A DNA stretch of 56,423 nt, from positions 1-56,423 of the IMG/VR virus record IMGVR_UViG_3300037199_000067. One strand, 5' to 3'. Position numbers and translations under genes: made by a program. Positions 23,101-30,627 of this stretch are shown here, one piece after another (within the stretch, counting starts at the first letter, position 1; each line of letters opens with the position of its first letter). The notes beneath the pieces were generated by a model that was given only the letters and a program-made list of their open reading frames with translations, searched no databases and had not been told where the DNA came from. Source of the stretch: a virus.

Positions 23101-26100
23101 GCAAAAACCACAACACCTGACGACCTGCGGTACGGTGGTGGCAAGCTGATTTCAGCGGTGCAGGACTTCGACCAGAGCGCCGAGCACAATGTGGAGCTGC
23201 TGGGGCGTGACCTTGTGGATGAAGCGCGGCGGTCATCGCGCGACCCGGTTACGGCCACCAAGCGGCTGACGGCCATTATGGACCGCAAGAGTGGCGAGGT
23301 GTACCTCGTGGGCACCTACAAACACCCCACGCGCGGCACAGTGCTCGTTGACCCGCTCTCGCCACAGAACCAGCACACGCCACTGGAGTCCATGCTCAAG
23401 CGGTATCGCGTCATCCAGTCAGTGCTGCGTGACCATCCCGTGCAAGGGTTCAAGGAACATTTCAAATCAATCACCGATTACAATGAGGCATTTGGCAATG
23501 AGGCAAAATCCCGTTACAACCAAGAGACCAGCTACGACCCAGCCACTGTTCCCGAAGCTCAGTTCATGGAGGAAGCTGGCGGTCGAATCGAGCGCGGTTC
23601 GGGAGGTTCCTTCCAAGGGCCACACAAAGAGCTGGTCCAGGAGAGCGGAGAAGGTTCTTTGGAAAAGAGCGGTCGGACGGCGATGACTGAGCCCGAGGCG
23701 CAGGCGATGATTGACCATGTGTTCAACGAGCGCGGCACGATTGATTCCGCCGACGATGTGCGCGAGGCGATGCTGGCGCTCAAGGATTCACCCAACCGGC
23801 AGGCGCTGTCCGGGTTCACCAAGCTGGCGCGCGGAATTCAGGCGAAGAATCCGGACATGTCCGCTGATGAGCTGCTGCGCGCAGTCGCCCAACGAGTTTA
23901 TGAAAACCACACCCAAGCAAAAAGCCTCGAAGAGTTCACTCGAACAACGCTGGCGGACAGCGGTGCCAAGGCTGGCGAAGCTGCTGAAACTGAAGCCCCC
24001 TCGAAAACCAGCCGCGAGCTAACGATGCTCAACCGGCTGCCGCCCACAGCCACCCGTGGTCAGGTGCTGCCACCGGGAGAACAGCCGCCCACTGAGGGAT
24101 TCGCGCCGGGAACTGAACCTCAAATCCTGACACCAGAGGAGCGGGAATACATTCGCACCCGCGATTGGGGCGAGGCTTCCACACCCGGTGGCGCAAGAGG
24201 GTTGGTGAACCGCCTTCGTGGAGAATCAGTAAGCGGCAGACGGTTCAATCCCCGCCCGCCTCAGCCGCCTCCGCAAAAGGGTCAGGTTCATTATTTCCCA
24301 TCAGAGGGCGAGTGGACGCCCGGCGCGCGGCGCAAGCCCACGCCTGCCGAGCAGTACCGCGCCCAAGCCCGCAAGCTGAGTGACGACCTGTTCCGGCTCA
24401 ACACTCAGTCACAGGCCGACGTGGAGGATGCCTTCCCGGAAATTGCCAAAATCCGGAAGGAGTACGACGAGCTGCCGCCGTCCGCTCCGGAGAACGTCTT
24501 CCGCAAGATTGAGGATGAGGTGGTGACCGGCCATTCGGACGTGAAGCTCACGCCGAACGAGCAGTCGCTGTTCGACCGGGCCGCCGCCATCCATGCCGAG
24601 AACGAGGAGATGTGGCAGCACCTCAAAGACCTGGAGATTCCAGTGTCTGAGAAGACCATTTTCCCACGCATGGCGCAGGACGTGAACAGCATCTTTGCGC
24701 GCGTGGTGCGCGGCGTGAAGCGTTCCATCACCGAGGGCACGATCCTCTCCAAGTCGGCGTGGTTCACCAAGCATCGCGTCATCAAGGCTATTGTGGACAG
24801 CGCGGGCAACCGGCGCATTGCCGCCATCGTGGCCGGCGAGAAAGGCGGCAAGCTCATCGCCTACGACCAAGGCAAGGGCACCGACATGGGGCCGTTCGCA
24901 TGGAGTGACATCGTGAAGCGGCAGGAGCTGCTCGATAAGGAGCTGGAACCCATTCTGAAGGAAGCGGACGAGCTCACCAATGAGCGGAACATTCTGGAGC
25001 GCAGCGAAGCCCGAGCGGCGGTGTCCAAGCGGCGCATCGCCAACATCAACAAGCGGCTGGGTGAGCTGTGGCACGAGAAGCAGGGCATTGAGGAAAACTA
25101 TCCGCTGGACGACCTTGAAAACCGCGTGTGGGCTGACAGCAATGGCAAGCAGTGGCGCCTGACCGACGCGACCACGACCGAGATCGAGCACAACATGGAC
25201 GTGCGGTATTACAAGGAACCGTTCTCCGTCCTGACCGCTCAGAATTTGAAGCTCAAGCAGATGCTGCGCTCCGCTGAATGGCTGGAGCAATTCAAGACCT
25301 CGCCGCAGTTCTCGCAGATTGCCCGGCGCTGGGATGAGCGGAACATTCCGCCGGGCTGGAAGCGCACCGAGTTGCCGCAGCTCCGCAACTTCGTGTTCGA
25401 GCCGCGCGTGGCCGATGTGCTAAACCAGTTCCATGAGCGCAGCAAGGGTCAGACGCCGAACATCCTTACAGCCACCAACCGGCTGCTGATGAACGCCGTT
25501 TTCTTCGACAATCCGTTCCTGCACAGCCCGAATCTGGCCGGCTGGTGGATGACCTCGCGCGGGGCGTGGGCGTGGATGAACCCAATGGCGTATCCGGGGC
25601 TGATGAAGACGGGCTTGCGCGCGTTCCATGATGTGGTGGAGAAGTCGCCGGAGTACGTCAACTACCTGCGGGCGGGCACGCCGTTGCAGAACACGCGGGC
25701 GCGGCAGTTCACGGAGAATATCACCAAGCTGCTGCACGACCAGTTGGCTGAAGACCCCTCGCTGGCCAAGCGCATCAGCAACTTTCTGGGGTACGCCAAT
25801 CCCATCAAGTTGTCGCAGACCCTGGGCCACGCCGCCACGAGCGGACTGCACGACATCCTGACCCTGCAACTCATTTACGAGGCGCAGGCGCGCGACCCGA
25901 AACTCAAGCCGCACGAGGCGATTCAAAAGGTGTCAGCTATCATGCCCGACTACCGGGTGCCGGCGCGAGTGCTGGGCTCCAGTTGGATTTCCAAGATTGT
26001 CACCAAACCCAACGCCGTGTGGTTCGGTGCGTACCATTACTCGGAGGGCAAGGCGTTCATGAACATGGCGAAAGGTTTGGTTGGTAGGGGAGACCTGTCG

Positions 26101-26916
26101 CGCGCAGAGGCTCTGGACAAGATTGCCGCCACTGCGCTCTTGATGGCGGTGGCGTACCCGCTCATGGATGACCTGCTAAAGAAGGTGACTGGGCGCAAGG
26201 ACCTCATGTTCCGGCGCGCGGGACCATCCACGATGCCCACCGCCGTCATGGATGTGATGAGCGGGAAGCGCACGCCGGAGCAAGTGGCCCCGAGCTTTGT
26301 TTCGCCAGCCGCCGCGACCGTGGCGGGCATCAGTCTGTTCTTCAACAAGAACCTGATGTTCGGTGGGCGCGGGTTGCCCATTTACAACTGGCGTCAGGGG
26401 GCGGGTGAGTCCGCCAAGCGCGTGGCCGGGTTCGCCGCGCAGTCGCTCAATCCAGTGCAGCTCTACCGGGACATCGGCAGTGGCCGTTACAACTGGGACC
26501 AGATATTTGAGAACCTCGCTGGCATCCGTAAGGATTACAGCACTGAGTCGGGCGCTCAGGTGTATGGCTGGGCGTATGACTGGGCTAAGCGCACGAACAA
26601 TCAGCGTCTGCTCAACCAATTCGAGCAGCGTTCCAATGAGGTGTTTGCGCCATCGAAGTACGAGAAGTTGAAGAACGAGCTGGGTGAAGACAGCAAGAAC
26701 AAGGCGCTGGTGGAGATTCGCCGGCTGTTGCAGTCGGGCACCACGCAGGAAGAGATGGAGCGCGAGTTGCGTCCGTCCGCGCATCCACTGTCTGGCTTGA
26801 AGGAAACCGAAGAGCCGTTCGTGCAGTCTCTCAGCCCAAGCCAGCGGCAGACCTACGAGGCGGTCATGGCGCGGCGTGAGAAGGTGTACCGAAACTTTTT
26901 GGAGTGGACGCAGTAG
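20170..26916 (+). CDS. Giant internal/ejected virion protein (2,248 residues)
   Basis: The largest gene. It begins with a small N-terminal domain (FEVTAPDGKKFRIEGDHGPNEAELQDIY) common in large phage polyvalent proteins, followed by Pro/Ala linkers, long helical stretches and several compact segments. The last 450 residues (NAVFFDNPFLHSPNLAGWWM..., TKPNAVWFGAYHYSEGK, NPVQLYRDIGSGRYNWDQ) resemble the C-terminal domains of giant phage proteins classed as large polyvalent protein-associated domains. No lysozyme, peptidase or polymerase motif could be fixed. It is probably packed with DNA and injected. The 3' end overlaps the primase gene on the other strand by 53 bases. Confidence 0.65.
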   Translation: MPAFEVTAPDGKKFRIEGDHGPNEAELQDIYSNLTKSAGAPAPSTPAPPAAPQAAVPAPPAHDVPDEAKLSEWHPSLWSRFRNSSIGHKILGPTPEEQSLIQSGQGGLAGPPGGNAGILPILSQTPIGPGAESKLGKAILGYYIAAYAKSQPQRVKQIYHDLKTGNTRGAYGGMIEDFLGAGMTAGAAHGLISSFRTPATKGGPNASSQQKAAAVHGDVQPQSGPGPREVPAEEGGGGVQSQAEAFLDQKTQVSVNPYRLERTEDGKYVITNPAGEVEGQPHDTIVDAKVALDKLTSRAGKGQKTATEPGSITDEPIETPEMYAARGTYIDSEDMVKAYPHLTRPEAAAIIAKVRGVKNVAGADLQKGAVKSITEDSVEQLPADEQVKLKHGDGIKYGLTQGAGDVERLQQKYNKASEEMKAAAAKGDQAAMHAAFGKLNFYGGALMGATRGTHPISGTNYSRYVAEHGEPEAEPGGVESELPDEQQQLFDHERKSVDVPVDMRELTPEEEEAAAGNPFLRNLLGNVATIDRKNGKIVINFKEFKAWLDNIPKHQQQLAIRSVLSEERIHLAVDDASAKAFYDSQTGLEQAIGKRRYFGPIRNAEDQAAFDKMTDTQWGHEALRFRLQQLTRMTPREIAEATGREKWTVKSLTALESVIRGIRQKLGTKASAEANAILDKMEANLRIGHIARSGASPAAIQKSVEQVSEDEADKIEKQAQMYAESGDAQSANELMQMAKNLRQSAQEQSFPAARPKKRTESLWQEKFILPGMDTQRAAGGTLAVPPGGGETQPVAPTERASAEASGALPRLTGAALEARGTTWVQKGISDALGAIAEGKTAPLPTFKDFADFMKRQQSEVKPGQLHEMWAKAVGDSLEKAPGEVLAGLVKATWGRQTTEASSVGKKSFFRGVISGAQKIVDNPPPGGFNLEYVPDRTAAELHQDERRSAGLIRQRERVIGALYNKLVRPTMPDIRLDAKTTTPDDLRYGGGKLISAVQDFDQSAEHNVELLGRDLVDEARRSSRDPVTATKRLTAIMDRKSGEVYLVGTYKHPTRGTVLVDPLSPQNQHTPLESMLKRYRVIQSVLRDHPVQGFKEHFKSITDYNEAFGNEAKSRYNQETSYDPATVPEAQFMEEAGGRIERGSGGSFQGPHKELVQESGEGSLEKSGRTAMTEPEAQAMIDHVFNERGTIDSADDVREAMLALKDSPNRQALSGFTKLARGIQAKNPDMSADELLRAVAQRVYENHTQAKSLEEFTRTTLADSGAKAGEAAETEAPSKTSRELTMLNRLPPTATRGQVLPPGEQPPTEGFAPGTEPQILTPEEREYIRTRDWGEASTPGGARGLVNRLRGESVSGRRFNPRPPQPPPQKGQVHYFPSEGEWTPGARRKPTPAEQYRAQARKLSDDLFRLNTQSQADVEDAFPEIAKIRKEYDELPPSAPENVFRKIEDEVVTGHSDVKLTPNEQSLFDRAAAIHAENEEMWQHLKDLEIPVSEKTIFPRMAQDVNSIFARVVRGVKRSITEGTILSKSAWFTKHRVIKAIVDSAGNRRIAAIVAGEKGGKLIAYDQGKGTDMGPFAWSDIVKRQELLDKELEPILKEADELTNERNILERSEARAAVSKRRIANINKRLGELWHEKQGIEENYPLDDLENRVWADSNGKQWRLTDATTTEIEHNMDVRYYKEPFSVLTAQNLKLKQMLRSAEWLEQFKTSPQFSQIARRWDERNIPPGWKRTELPQLRNFVFEPRVADVLNQFHERSKGQTPNILTATNRLLMNAVFFDNPFLHSPNLAGWWMTSRGAWAWMNPMAYPGLMKTGLRAFHDVVEKSPEYVNYLRAGTPLQNTRARQFTENITKLLHDQLAEDPSLAKRISNFLGYANPIKLSQTLGHAATSGLHDILTLQLIYEAQARDPKLKPHEAIQKVSAIMPDYRVPARVLGSSWISKIVTKPNAVWFGAYHYSEGKAFMNMAKGLVGRGDLSRAEALDKIAATALLMAVAYPLMDDLLKKVTGRKDLMFRRAGPSTMPTAVMDVMSGKRTPEQVAPSFVSPAAATVAGISLFFNKNLMFGGRGLPIYNWRQGAGESAKRVAGFAAQSLNPVQLYRDIGSGRYNWDQIFENLAGIRKDYSTESGAQVYGWAYDWAKRTNNQRLLNQFEQRSNEVFAPSKYEKLKNELGEDSKNKALVEIRRLLQSGTTQEEMERELRPSAHPLSGLKETEEPFVQSLSPSQRQTYEAVMARREKVYRNFLEWTQ

Positions 26917-27718
26917 TGACGTTGCGCCAGACGAACCCTTTTACCATATCTTCGAGCATCTCACTCGTACCTCCGAAAGATGTAAACTCCCTGACATCCT
27001 TGCAGGGCAGCGTCATCACACAGCACGGTATCTGCGCGTGACGCACTAGCTGCTCTGCGCCTTCAAGGCCGGGCTTGTCATTGTCAGCGATGATTACAGC
27101 GCGGCGGATGTGCAGCCGGTCGAACAGGGTCTTGAGGTGGTACAGACCACCTGAGCAGGATGGCCTGCCGACGGCGTACAAGCCGATGGAGCGCGCGGCT
27201 GCTGTGTCGGTGGCACCTTCGACTATCCATGCTATATCCTCTGACTTGCAGTACGGAAGGAATATACCGGCGCGCGAGCCGCGCACAGACCACTTTTTAC
27301 CGTCGTTGGCTCGGAGGCGGATTCCGATGATTTTACCAAATCCATCCCTCATTGGAAATGCGGTGGCGTGGTATTCTTTGGCCCGGCACACGCCCATCTC
27401 CAGCAGTGCTGATGCCTTTACTCCGAGGTTTTGTGCCAGCGAGGAAATATAGGCAGCGCTGGTTTCTTTAATCCACCCCTTCACCATCCCCTCCGCATCA
27501 ATCTCAACCTTCGGCTGCTCACGTTTTACTGGGACTGGTGTGCTGTGACCGTTCAGCTTGTGGATGTAGCCAACCTCGCCTGACTTGAACGTCTTGGGGC
27601 GCTCACTGACTGAACGCATACATATTACTGTGCCGCCATCACTGGAGAGCAGACACCATGTGTCGTGGCCACACTGAGGGCAACGGTTCTGCCGCGTGAC
27701 TCGAATCCATTCGCTCAT
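26864..27718 (-). CDS. DNA primase (zinc finger plus TOPRIM)
   Basis: Encodes 284 residues. The N-terminal zinc-binding part (CPQCGHDTWC...CMR) is followed by a TOPRIM domain: WIVEGATDTAAARSIG with the catalytic Glu, GRPSCSGG, and AVIIADNDKPGLEGAEQL with the DxDxPG-type metal motif. It lacks a helicase domain, so it resembles the primase half of T7 gp4 or a stand-alone phage primase. It synthesises RNA primers for phage replication. It is the last gene of the minus-strand replication operon and starts on an ATGA overlap. Confidence 0.85.
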   Translation of the reverse strand: MSEWIRVTRQNRCPQCGHDTWCLLSSDGGTVICMRSVSERPKTFKSGEVGYIHKLNGHSTPVPVKREQPKVEIDAEGMVKGWIKETSAAYISSLAQNLGVKASALLEMGVCRAKEYHATAFPMRDGFGKIIGIRLRANDGKKWSVRGSRAGIFLPYCKSEDIAWIVEGATDTAAARSIGLYAVGRPSCSGGLYHLKTLFDRLHIRRAVIIADNDKPGLEGAEQLVRHAQIPCCVMTLPCKDVREFTSFGGTSEMLEDMVKGFVWRNVTTASTPKSFGTPSHAAP

Positions 27719-28032
27719 AAATTAACAGCCCATCTTGTGACCAGCCGCTTTCTTAGGTTCCGCGCCAACCAATCCATCCCGTGCGGTTGTGAGGCGCGGC
27801 CAAAAGTCTCGGCGATGATCTGGTTCAGCCGCCGGCCCTGGCGCAGCTTGATCTCAAACCCGCAACCTGAAACATGGTCGGTCACATGGATGGTTTTGAG
27901 TAGCAAGCCGGGTTCAGGACGGGGAATGTAATCAGGTGGGTTCTCTGTGCGCTTGCGTGCCTTAGCAGCATGAGCAAGCATCGAAGTACGATGGTCCCAC
28001 GCCTTGAACTGTTTACGGCGACTTAATCTCAT
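27715..28032 (-). CDS. Hypothetical protein upstream of primase
   Basis: Encodes 105 residues; ATG 28032 is chosen because it overlaps the end of the preceding gene, while a longer form from 28095 would overlap more. Sequence features: basic N-terminus (RLSRRKQFKAWDHR), a central GCGFEIKLRQGRRLNQIIAETFG segment and a basic C-terminus. It may bind nucleic acid; no family recognised. Confidence 0.6.
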   Translation of the reverse strand: MRLSRRKQFKAWDHRTSMLAHAAKARKRTENPPDYIPRPEPGLLLKTIHVTDHVSGCGFEIKLRQGRRLNQIIAETFGRASQPHGMDWLARNLRKRLVTRWAVNL

Positions 28033-28186
28033 GAGATTTAGATAATGCGTTGTTGGGCAGCCGGGCGGCGCGTTTGGATTTCTTCGGGCGACCACCGAGT
28101 TTTGCGTTCCGGCGCGCAGCGGCGGTTTTGGCTTTCGACTTCGCCAGACCGCCGAGGCGTCCGAGAGATTGAGCAGCGGGGTTCAT
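28013..28186 (-). CDS. Very small basic protein
   Basis: Encodes 57 residues. The phrase MNPAAQSLGRLGGLAKSKAKTAAARRNAKLGGRPKKS is a recurring type of small phage or plasmid protein (AxxLGRLGGxxxS...ARxNGxKGGRPKK) of unknown function. The ATG overlaps the stop of the upstream gene (ATGA at 28186-28183), and its end overlaps the next gene by 20 bases. Confidence 0.65.
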   Translation of the reverse strand: MNPAAQSLGRLGGLAKSKAKTAAARRNAKLGGRPKKSKRAARLPNNALSKSHEIKSP

Positions 28187-28566
28187 ACAAATTCGGCGCA
28201 GTAGCGACCGATGATCTTGTCCCAAGTTTGCTCCTGCATCTTTACCGTGTATCGGTTCGTGAAGGTGTCCCACTTCGCGGCGAGTTCTTTCGCTGCGTCC
28301 AGCGCGGTGCGGCAGGTGTTGATCCGGGCGGCGAGCGCATTGGCTTCGCGGGTGGCTTCGGCCTTGGTGCATCCGAGCGCGCCGATTGAGCCGACATTCA
28401 GGGCGTCAGATTTGCGGAACTTGAAGTCCACGCTGATGAAGTAGCGGTGCGGCGTGTGGGCATATCCGGCGTCCAGTGCTTCATGGACGCGCACGACCAT
28501 TGCGCCGGGGACGATGCCCACTGTCTTGAATCCGCTGACCGCCTGTTGGATGTCGTTTGTTGTCAT
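28183..28566 (-). CDS. Hypothetical protein, downstream neighbour of attC-2
   Basis: Encodes 127 residues, soluble, with a central segment HRYFISVDFKFRKSDALNVGS and a helical C-terminus rich in Ala (CTKAEATREANALAARINTCRTALDAAKELAAKWDTF). It starts about 66 bases after the R' box of attC-like site 2, so it could be the third unit of the cassette array or the first gene of the old backbone operon. Confidence 0.55.
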   Translation of the reverse strand: MTTNDIQQAVSGFKTVGIVPGAMVVRVHEALDAGYAHTPHRYFISVDFKFRKSDALNVGSIGALGCTKAEATREANALAARINTCRTALDAAKELAAKWDTFTNRYTVKMQEQTWDKIIGRYCAEFV

Positions 28567-28632
28567 ACTTAGAGATTAAACCCAAGCGGTTAGGTTTGCA
28601 AGATTTATTTTCATTTATTTTCAGACCGGCCC

Positions 28633-28731
28633 GCCCAACAAGCGCACGGAGCCAACGCCTATTGGCGTCGTCAGTCCGCTTTCGCGGGCGGGAGTCGTTG
28701 GTGCGGCGTGGCTCATGCGCGGTCGTTAAGC
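28633..28731 (-). mobile_element. attC-like recombination site 2
   Basis: Read on the minus strand, R'' GCTTAAC (28731-28725, consensus RYYYAAC) and R' GTTGGGC (28639-28633, consensus GTTRRRY) bound a 99-base imperfect palindrome. Inside, the L arms GCGCATGAGCCACGCC and the complement of GGCGTTGGCTCCGTGCGC pair except for two extra unpaired bases on one arm, and the segments next to the R boxes do not pair. Unpaired bases on one strand and an unpaired spacer are hallmarks of integron attC sites. It overlaps the last six bases of the gene at 28726-28950. Confidence 0.75.
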
Positions 28732-28950
28732 GGCTTCAGTTATGATTCCGATTACCTTTGGTTCGCCGATGATTGTCACGCGGCCATGCTCGCCGGGCTT
28801 TAATGCCGCGATGAGCGTTCCGCGCGCCGATTCCGCAGCCTGTTTGTAAAGCTGCCCGATGGAGCATTCCCCACCCCATGATGATGCTTCAACCTCGACG
28901 GTGAGTTGCACTCTTGCTTTTGCGTGGACTGCTAGTTGTTGTTTTTCCAT
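28726..28950 (-). CDS. Single-gene cassette protein A
   Basis: Encodes 74 residues flanked by two attC-like sites. ATG 28950 lies 24 bases after the R' box of site 1; a GTG at 29040 inside the site-1 loop is a less likely start. The protein is beta/alpha mixed (KARVQLTVEVEASSWGGECSIGQLYKQA; HGRVTIIGEPKVIGIITEAA). I recall no named family. Its stop (TAA) lies inside the R'' box of site 2, as is common in integron cassettes. Confidence 0.65.
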   Translation of the reverse strand: MEKQQLAVHAKARVQLTVEVEASSWGGECSIGQLYKQAAESARGTLIAALKPGEHGRVTIIGEPKVIGIITEAA

Positions 28951-28974
28951 ATTTTTTTTAGTTGCTATTCGCTC

Positions 28975-29083
28975 GCTTAACAAGACATCGGAGCTAACCG
29001 GCGGTGTCCTTTGCGGTCGGATATTTGTTTCAGTGTTCACAGTTATTTTTATTCGCGCCGGTTAGCTCGATTTTTCGTTAGGC
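28975..29083 (-). mobile_element. attC-like recombination site 1
   Basis: Minus-strand R'' GCCTAAC (29083-29077) and R' GTTAAGC (28981-28975) bound 109 bases. The arms ATCGAGCTAACCGGCG and the complement of CGCCGGTTAGCTCCGAT pair over 16 bases with one extra G on the R'-side arm; the five bases between R and L boxes are mismatched (GAAAA against AAGAC), like the unpaired central spacer of attC. The loop is about 52 bases. This is the clearest of the sites and follows the consensus at every R-box position. Confidence 0.8.
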
Positions 29084-29343
29084 GACTTCGGTTCTTGGTT
29101 TTCGGTCGCCAATTCATCCATTAACGCCTCATTCAGCGCCGCCGCGTCTCTGGCGATACATTGCGCCGATGACACCATGCCTTTGTCCTCGCACAGTTCT
29201 TGCGCGACCGCAGACATTTGGTGCATCCAGTTTTTGAGCGCGTCGAGTGTTTTTTCAGAAAGCCGCACTACCTCGAATTGCAGTTTCGGTTTCGCCGGCA
29301 TCATGCTGCCGTGTTCCAGTGCGTTTTGGTCTAGTTCGTCCAT
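29062..29343 (-). CDS. Single-gene cassette protein B
   Basis: Encodes 93 residues. ATG 29343 lies 8 bases after the R' box of attC-like site 3, the usual distance for a cassette gene; an upstream start at 29400 would lie inside that site. The protein is helical and acidic (LSEKTLDALKNWMHQMSAVAQELCEDKG; IARDAAALNEALMDELATENQE). The stop lies within attC-like site 1. Function unknown. Confidence 0.65.
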   Translation of the reverse strand: MDELDQNALEHGSMMPAKPKLQFEVVRLSEKTLDALKNWMHQMSAVAQELCEDKGMVSSAQCIARDAAALNEALMDELATENQEPKSPNEKSS

Positions 29344-29351
29344 AAGTCGTC

Positions 29352-29477
29352 GCCTAACAATGCGCTGCTGCCAATGAGCACTGTCCCCACAGCTTGGCAA
29401 CGTCGCTTTTAATCTGGTTGGTTGGTTTCATTTTTCTGCTCCCTGCCCAGTGCTCAAGGCAGAGCTAATCGTCCGGC
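29352..29477 (-). mobile_element. attC-like recombination site 3
   Basis: R' on the minus strand is GTTAGGC (29358-29352), a perfect match. The arms GAGCACTG/CAGTGCTC and CTGCC/GGCAG pair with extra bases on the R' side (CTGCTGCCAATGAGCACTG on plus against the complement of CAGTGCTCAAGGCAG). R'' is degenerate (GCCGGAC, 29477-29471) because it lies in the 3' end of the upstream gene. Total 126 bases. It is weaker than sites 1 and 2 but has the same asymmetry. Confidence 0.55.
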
Positions 29478-29719
29478 GGAATTTTTATCCAGTCACATTC
29501 GAGCATCAGCCCGTAAGAGCCGGTCAGCATCTTTCCGCAGCGGATACATGGACATTCCACGCCAGTTGGTGTTCTGCGGAGTTCGTTCAGGTGGCATCCA
29601 TGCCGACAGAGTTTCTGACGTATCCACCGAACAAGACGCTGATGCAGACCACCGGCGGGCGTCTCCCGTGAATCGGTAACGTCCCTTGCGCTCGTGAGTT
29701 GGTCGGTCGGTGGCTGCAT
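29465..29719 (-). CDS. Small zinc-ribbon-like protein
   Basis: Encodes 84 residues. Paired Cys/His residues (RHGCHLNELRRTPTGVECPCIRCGK) suggest a small zinc site. It is followed directly by attC-like site 3 (its stop TAG lies in that site), so it may itself be the upstream member of the array. Its start lies 9 bases after the stop of the gene at 29729-29950. Confidence 0.5.
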   Translation of the reverse strand: MQPPTDQLTSARDVTDSRETPAGGLHQRLVRWIRQKLCRHGCHLNELRRTPTGVECPCIRCGKMLTGSYGLMLECDWIKIPPDD

Positions 29720-29728
29720 AGCTATTCG

Positions 29729-29950
29729 TTACTCCCCGCTCCTTGGAGCCGGGTAGCCAGCCACACGGTTGCTGATTTCCTGAACCTTACCAACCACAGC
29801 GCGTGCCGCGACCAGAATCTGATGCGCTTCATTAACTGGAACGTCATCACCGTCATCGAGTGTCTCCAGCCATTGAAGCCTATCCTTTACGTGTCGATTG
29901 GATTCCAGTGCCTCAACGGCAAGGTCGTGTATTTCGTTGGTGACTTTCAT
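29729..29950 (-). CDS. Small helical hypothetical protein
   Basis: Encodes 73 residues with an ATGA overlap with the upstream gene. It is helical and acidic (TNEIHDLAVEALESNRHVKDRLQWLETLDDGDDVPVNEAHQILVAARAVVGKVQEI). No family recognised. Confidence 0.55.
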   Translation of the reverse strand: MKVTNEIHDLAVEALESNRHVKDRLQWLETLDDGDDVPVNEAHQILVAARAVVGKVQEISNRVAGYPAPRSGE

Positions 29951-30276
29951 AATTGTTCAATCGTGAGTAGCGCCCCCTCCTGTCCCGGCAGCACTTTCTC
30001 CGCCCGGATTCGTAACTCGGCAATAACTTTCCAGTTGTCGTCGGGCGGCAATGAGGCAATCAACGAGGACAGCTGTTGCATTGTCAATGTCACGCGCCCG
30101 CTCGTCGGAGATGCGGAGAGTAACTGACACACGAAACTGTTTACGCATTCCTTTTTCCACTGGCGGTTGTTTTTGTTGACGACGGCGTACATGCTGTTTT
30201 TCAGGGCTGGCACATGCCCCAGTCCCTTGACCTCCAAAATAATGGGGGTTGAGTTTTCGGGTATCATTGCTGGCAT
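29947..30276 (-). CDS. Conserved phage protein of RusA-like outline
   Basis: Encodes 109 residues. The N-terminus (ILEVKGLGHVPALKNSMYAVV) has the P-x-x-K-N opening of RusA-type resolvase-like proteins, and the end (SLIASLPPDDNWKVIAELRIRAEKVLPGQEGALLTIEQL) matches a phage family I recall with LPxDDxWxxIxEIxxxxxxxxxGxEGAxIxIER. I cannot place catalytic Asp residues, so nuclease activity is not claimed. A +1 frame over the middle also reads well (SDERARDIDNATAVLVD), which would fit RusA even better; see findings. It sits among recombination and replication genes. Confidence 0.55.
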   Translation of the reverse strand: MPAMIPENSTPIILEVKGLGHVPALKNSMYAVVNKNNRQWKKECVNSFVCQLLSASPTSGRVTLTMQQLSSLIASLPPDDNWKVIAELRIRAEKVLPGQEGALLTIEQL

Positions 30277-30291
30277 TTGGAAACTCCGGTT

Positions 30292-30627
30292 TCATCGGTG
30301 CAACACCACGCCTTCATCAGTGCCACAGAACGCCATTGGCTTGGTGGCGAAATCTGCCAGAGCTTCCTTGAGCGCGGGCAGCCGGTTGTGCTCAATCAGG
30401 AACGCGCTCCGGCGACAGGCGTTGGCCTTTTTCTTCTCGAAGTTGCCTTGGTCGCGGAAGTATTCCTGCTCGCCGCTGGTGTTCGCCGGGTTGTTGGCCT
30501 TGTCGTAAAGCTCGCGCATCCTGACTTCGATGGCCTCGGCTTTCTTGAGGTGGGCCTTCATCTTGCGCTTGTATGTGATGATTTCCGCCTCGATCTCGAA
30601 GCGTTTACTGAATCGTTTTTGTGTCAT
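30292..30627 (-). CDS. Coiled-coil hypothetical protein
   Basis: Encodes 111 residues with an ATGA overlap with the helicase stop. The N-terminal two thirds are a charged helix (FSKRFEIEAEIITYKRKMKAHLKKAEAIEVRMRELYDKANN), consistent with a small dimeric or partner protein of the replication module. Function unknown. Confidence 0.6.
   Translation of the reverse strand: MTQKRFSKRFEIEAEIITYKRKMKAHLKKAEAIEVRMRELYDKANNPANTSGEQEYFRDQGNFEKKKANACRRSAFLIEHNRLPALKEALADFATKPMAFCGTDEGVVLHR

Noticed and set aside
29957-30295. ORF of 112 residues in a second frame as a separate gene
   Set aside because: It overlaps the called gene almost fully and has a weaker start; only its middle resembles RusA. Kept as a finding rather than a gene.
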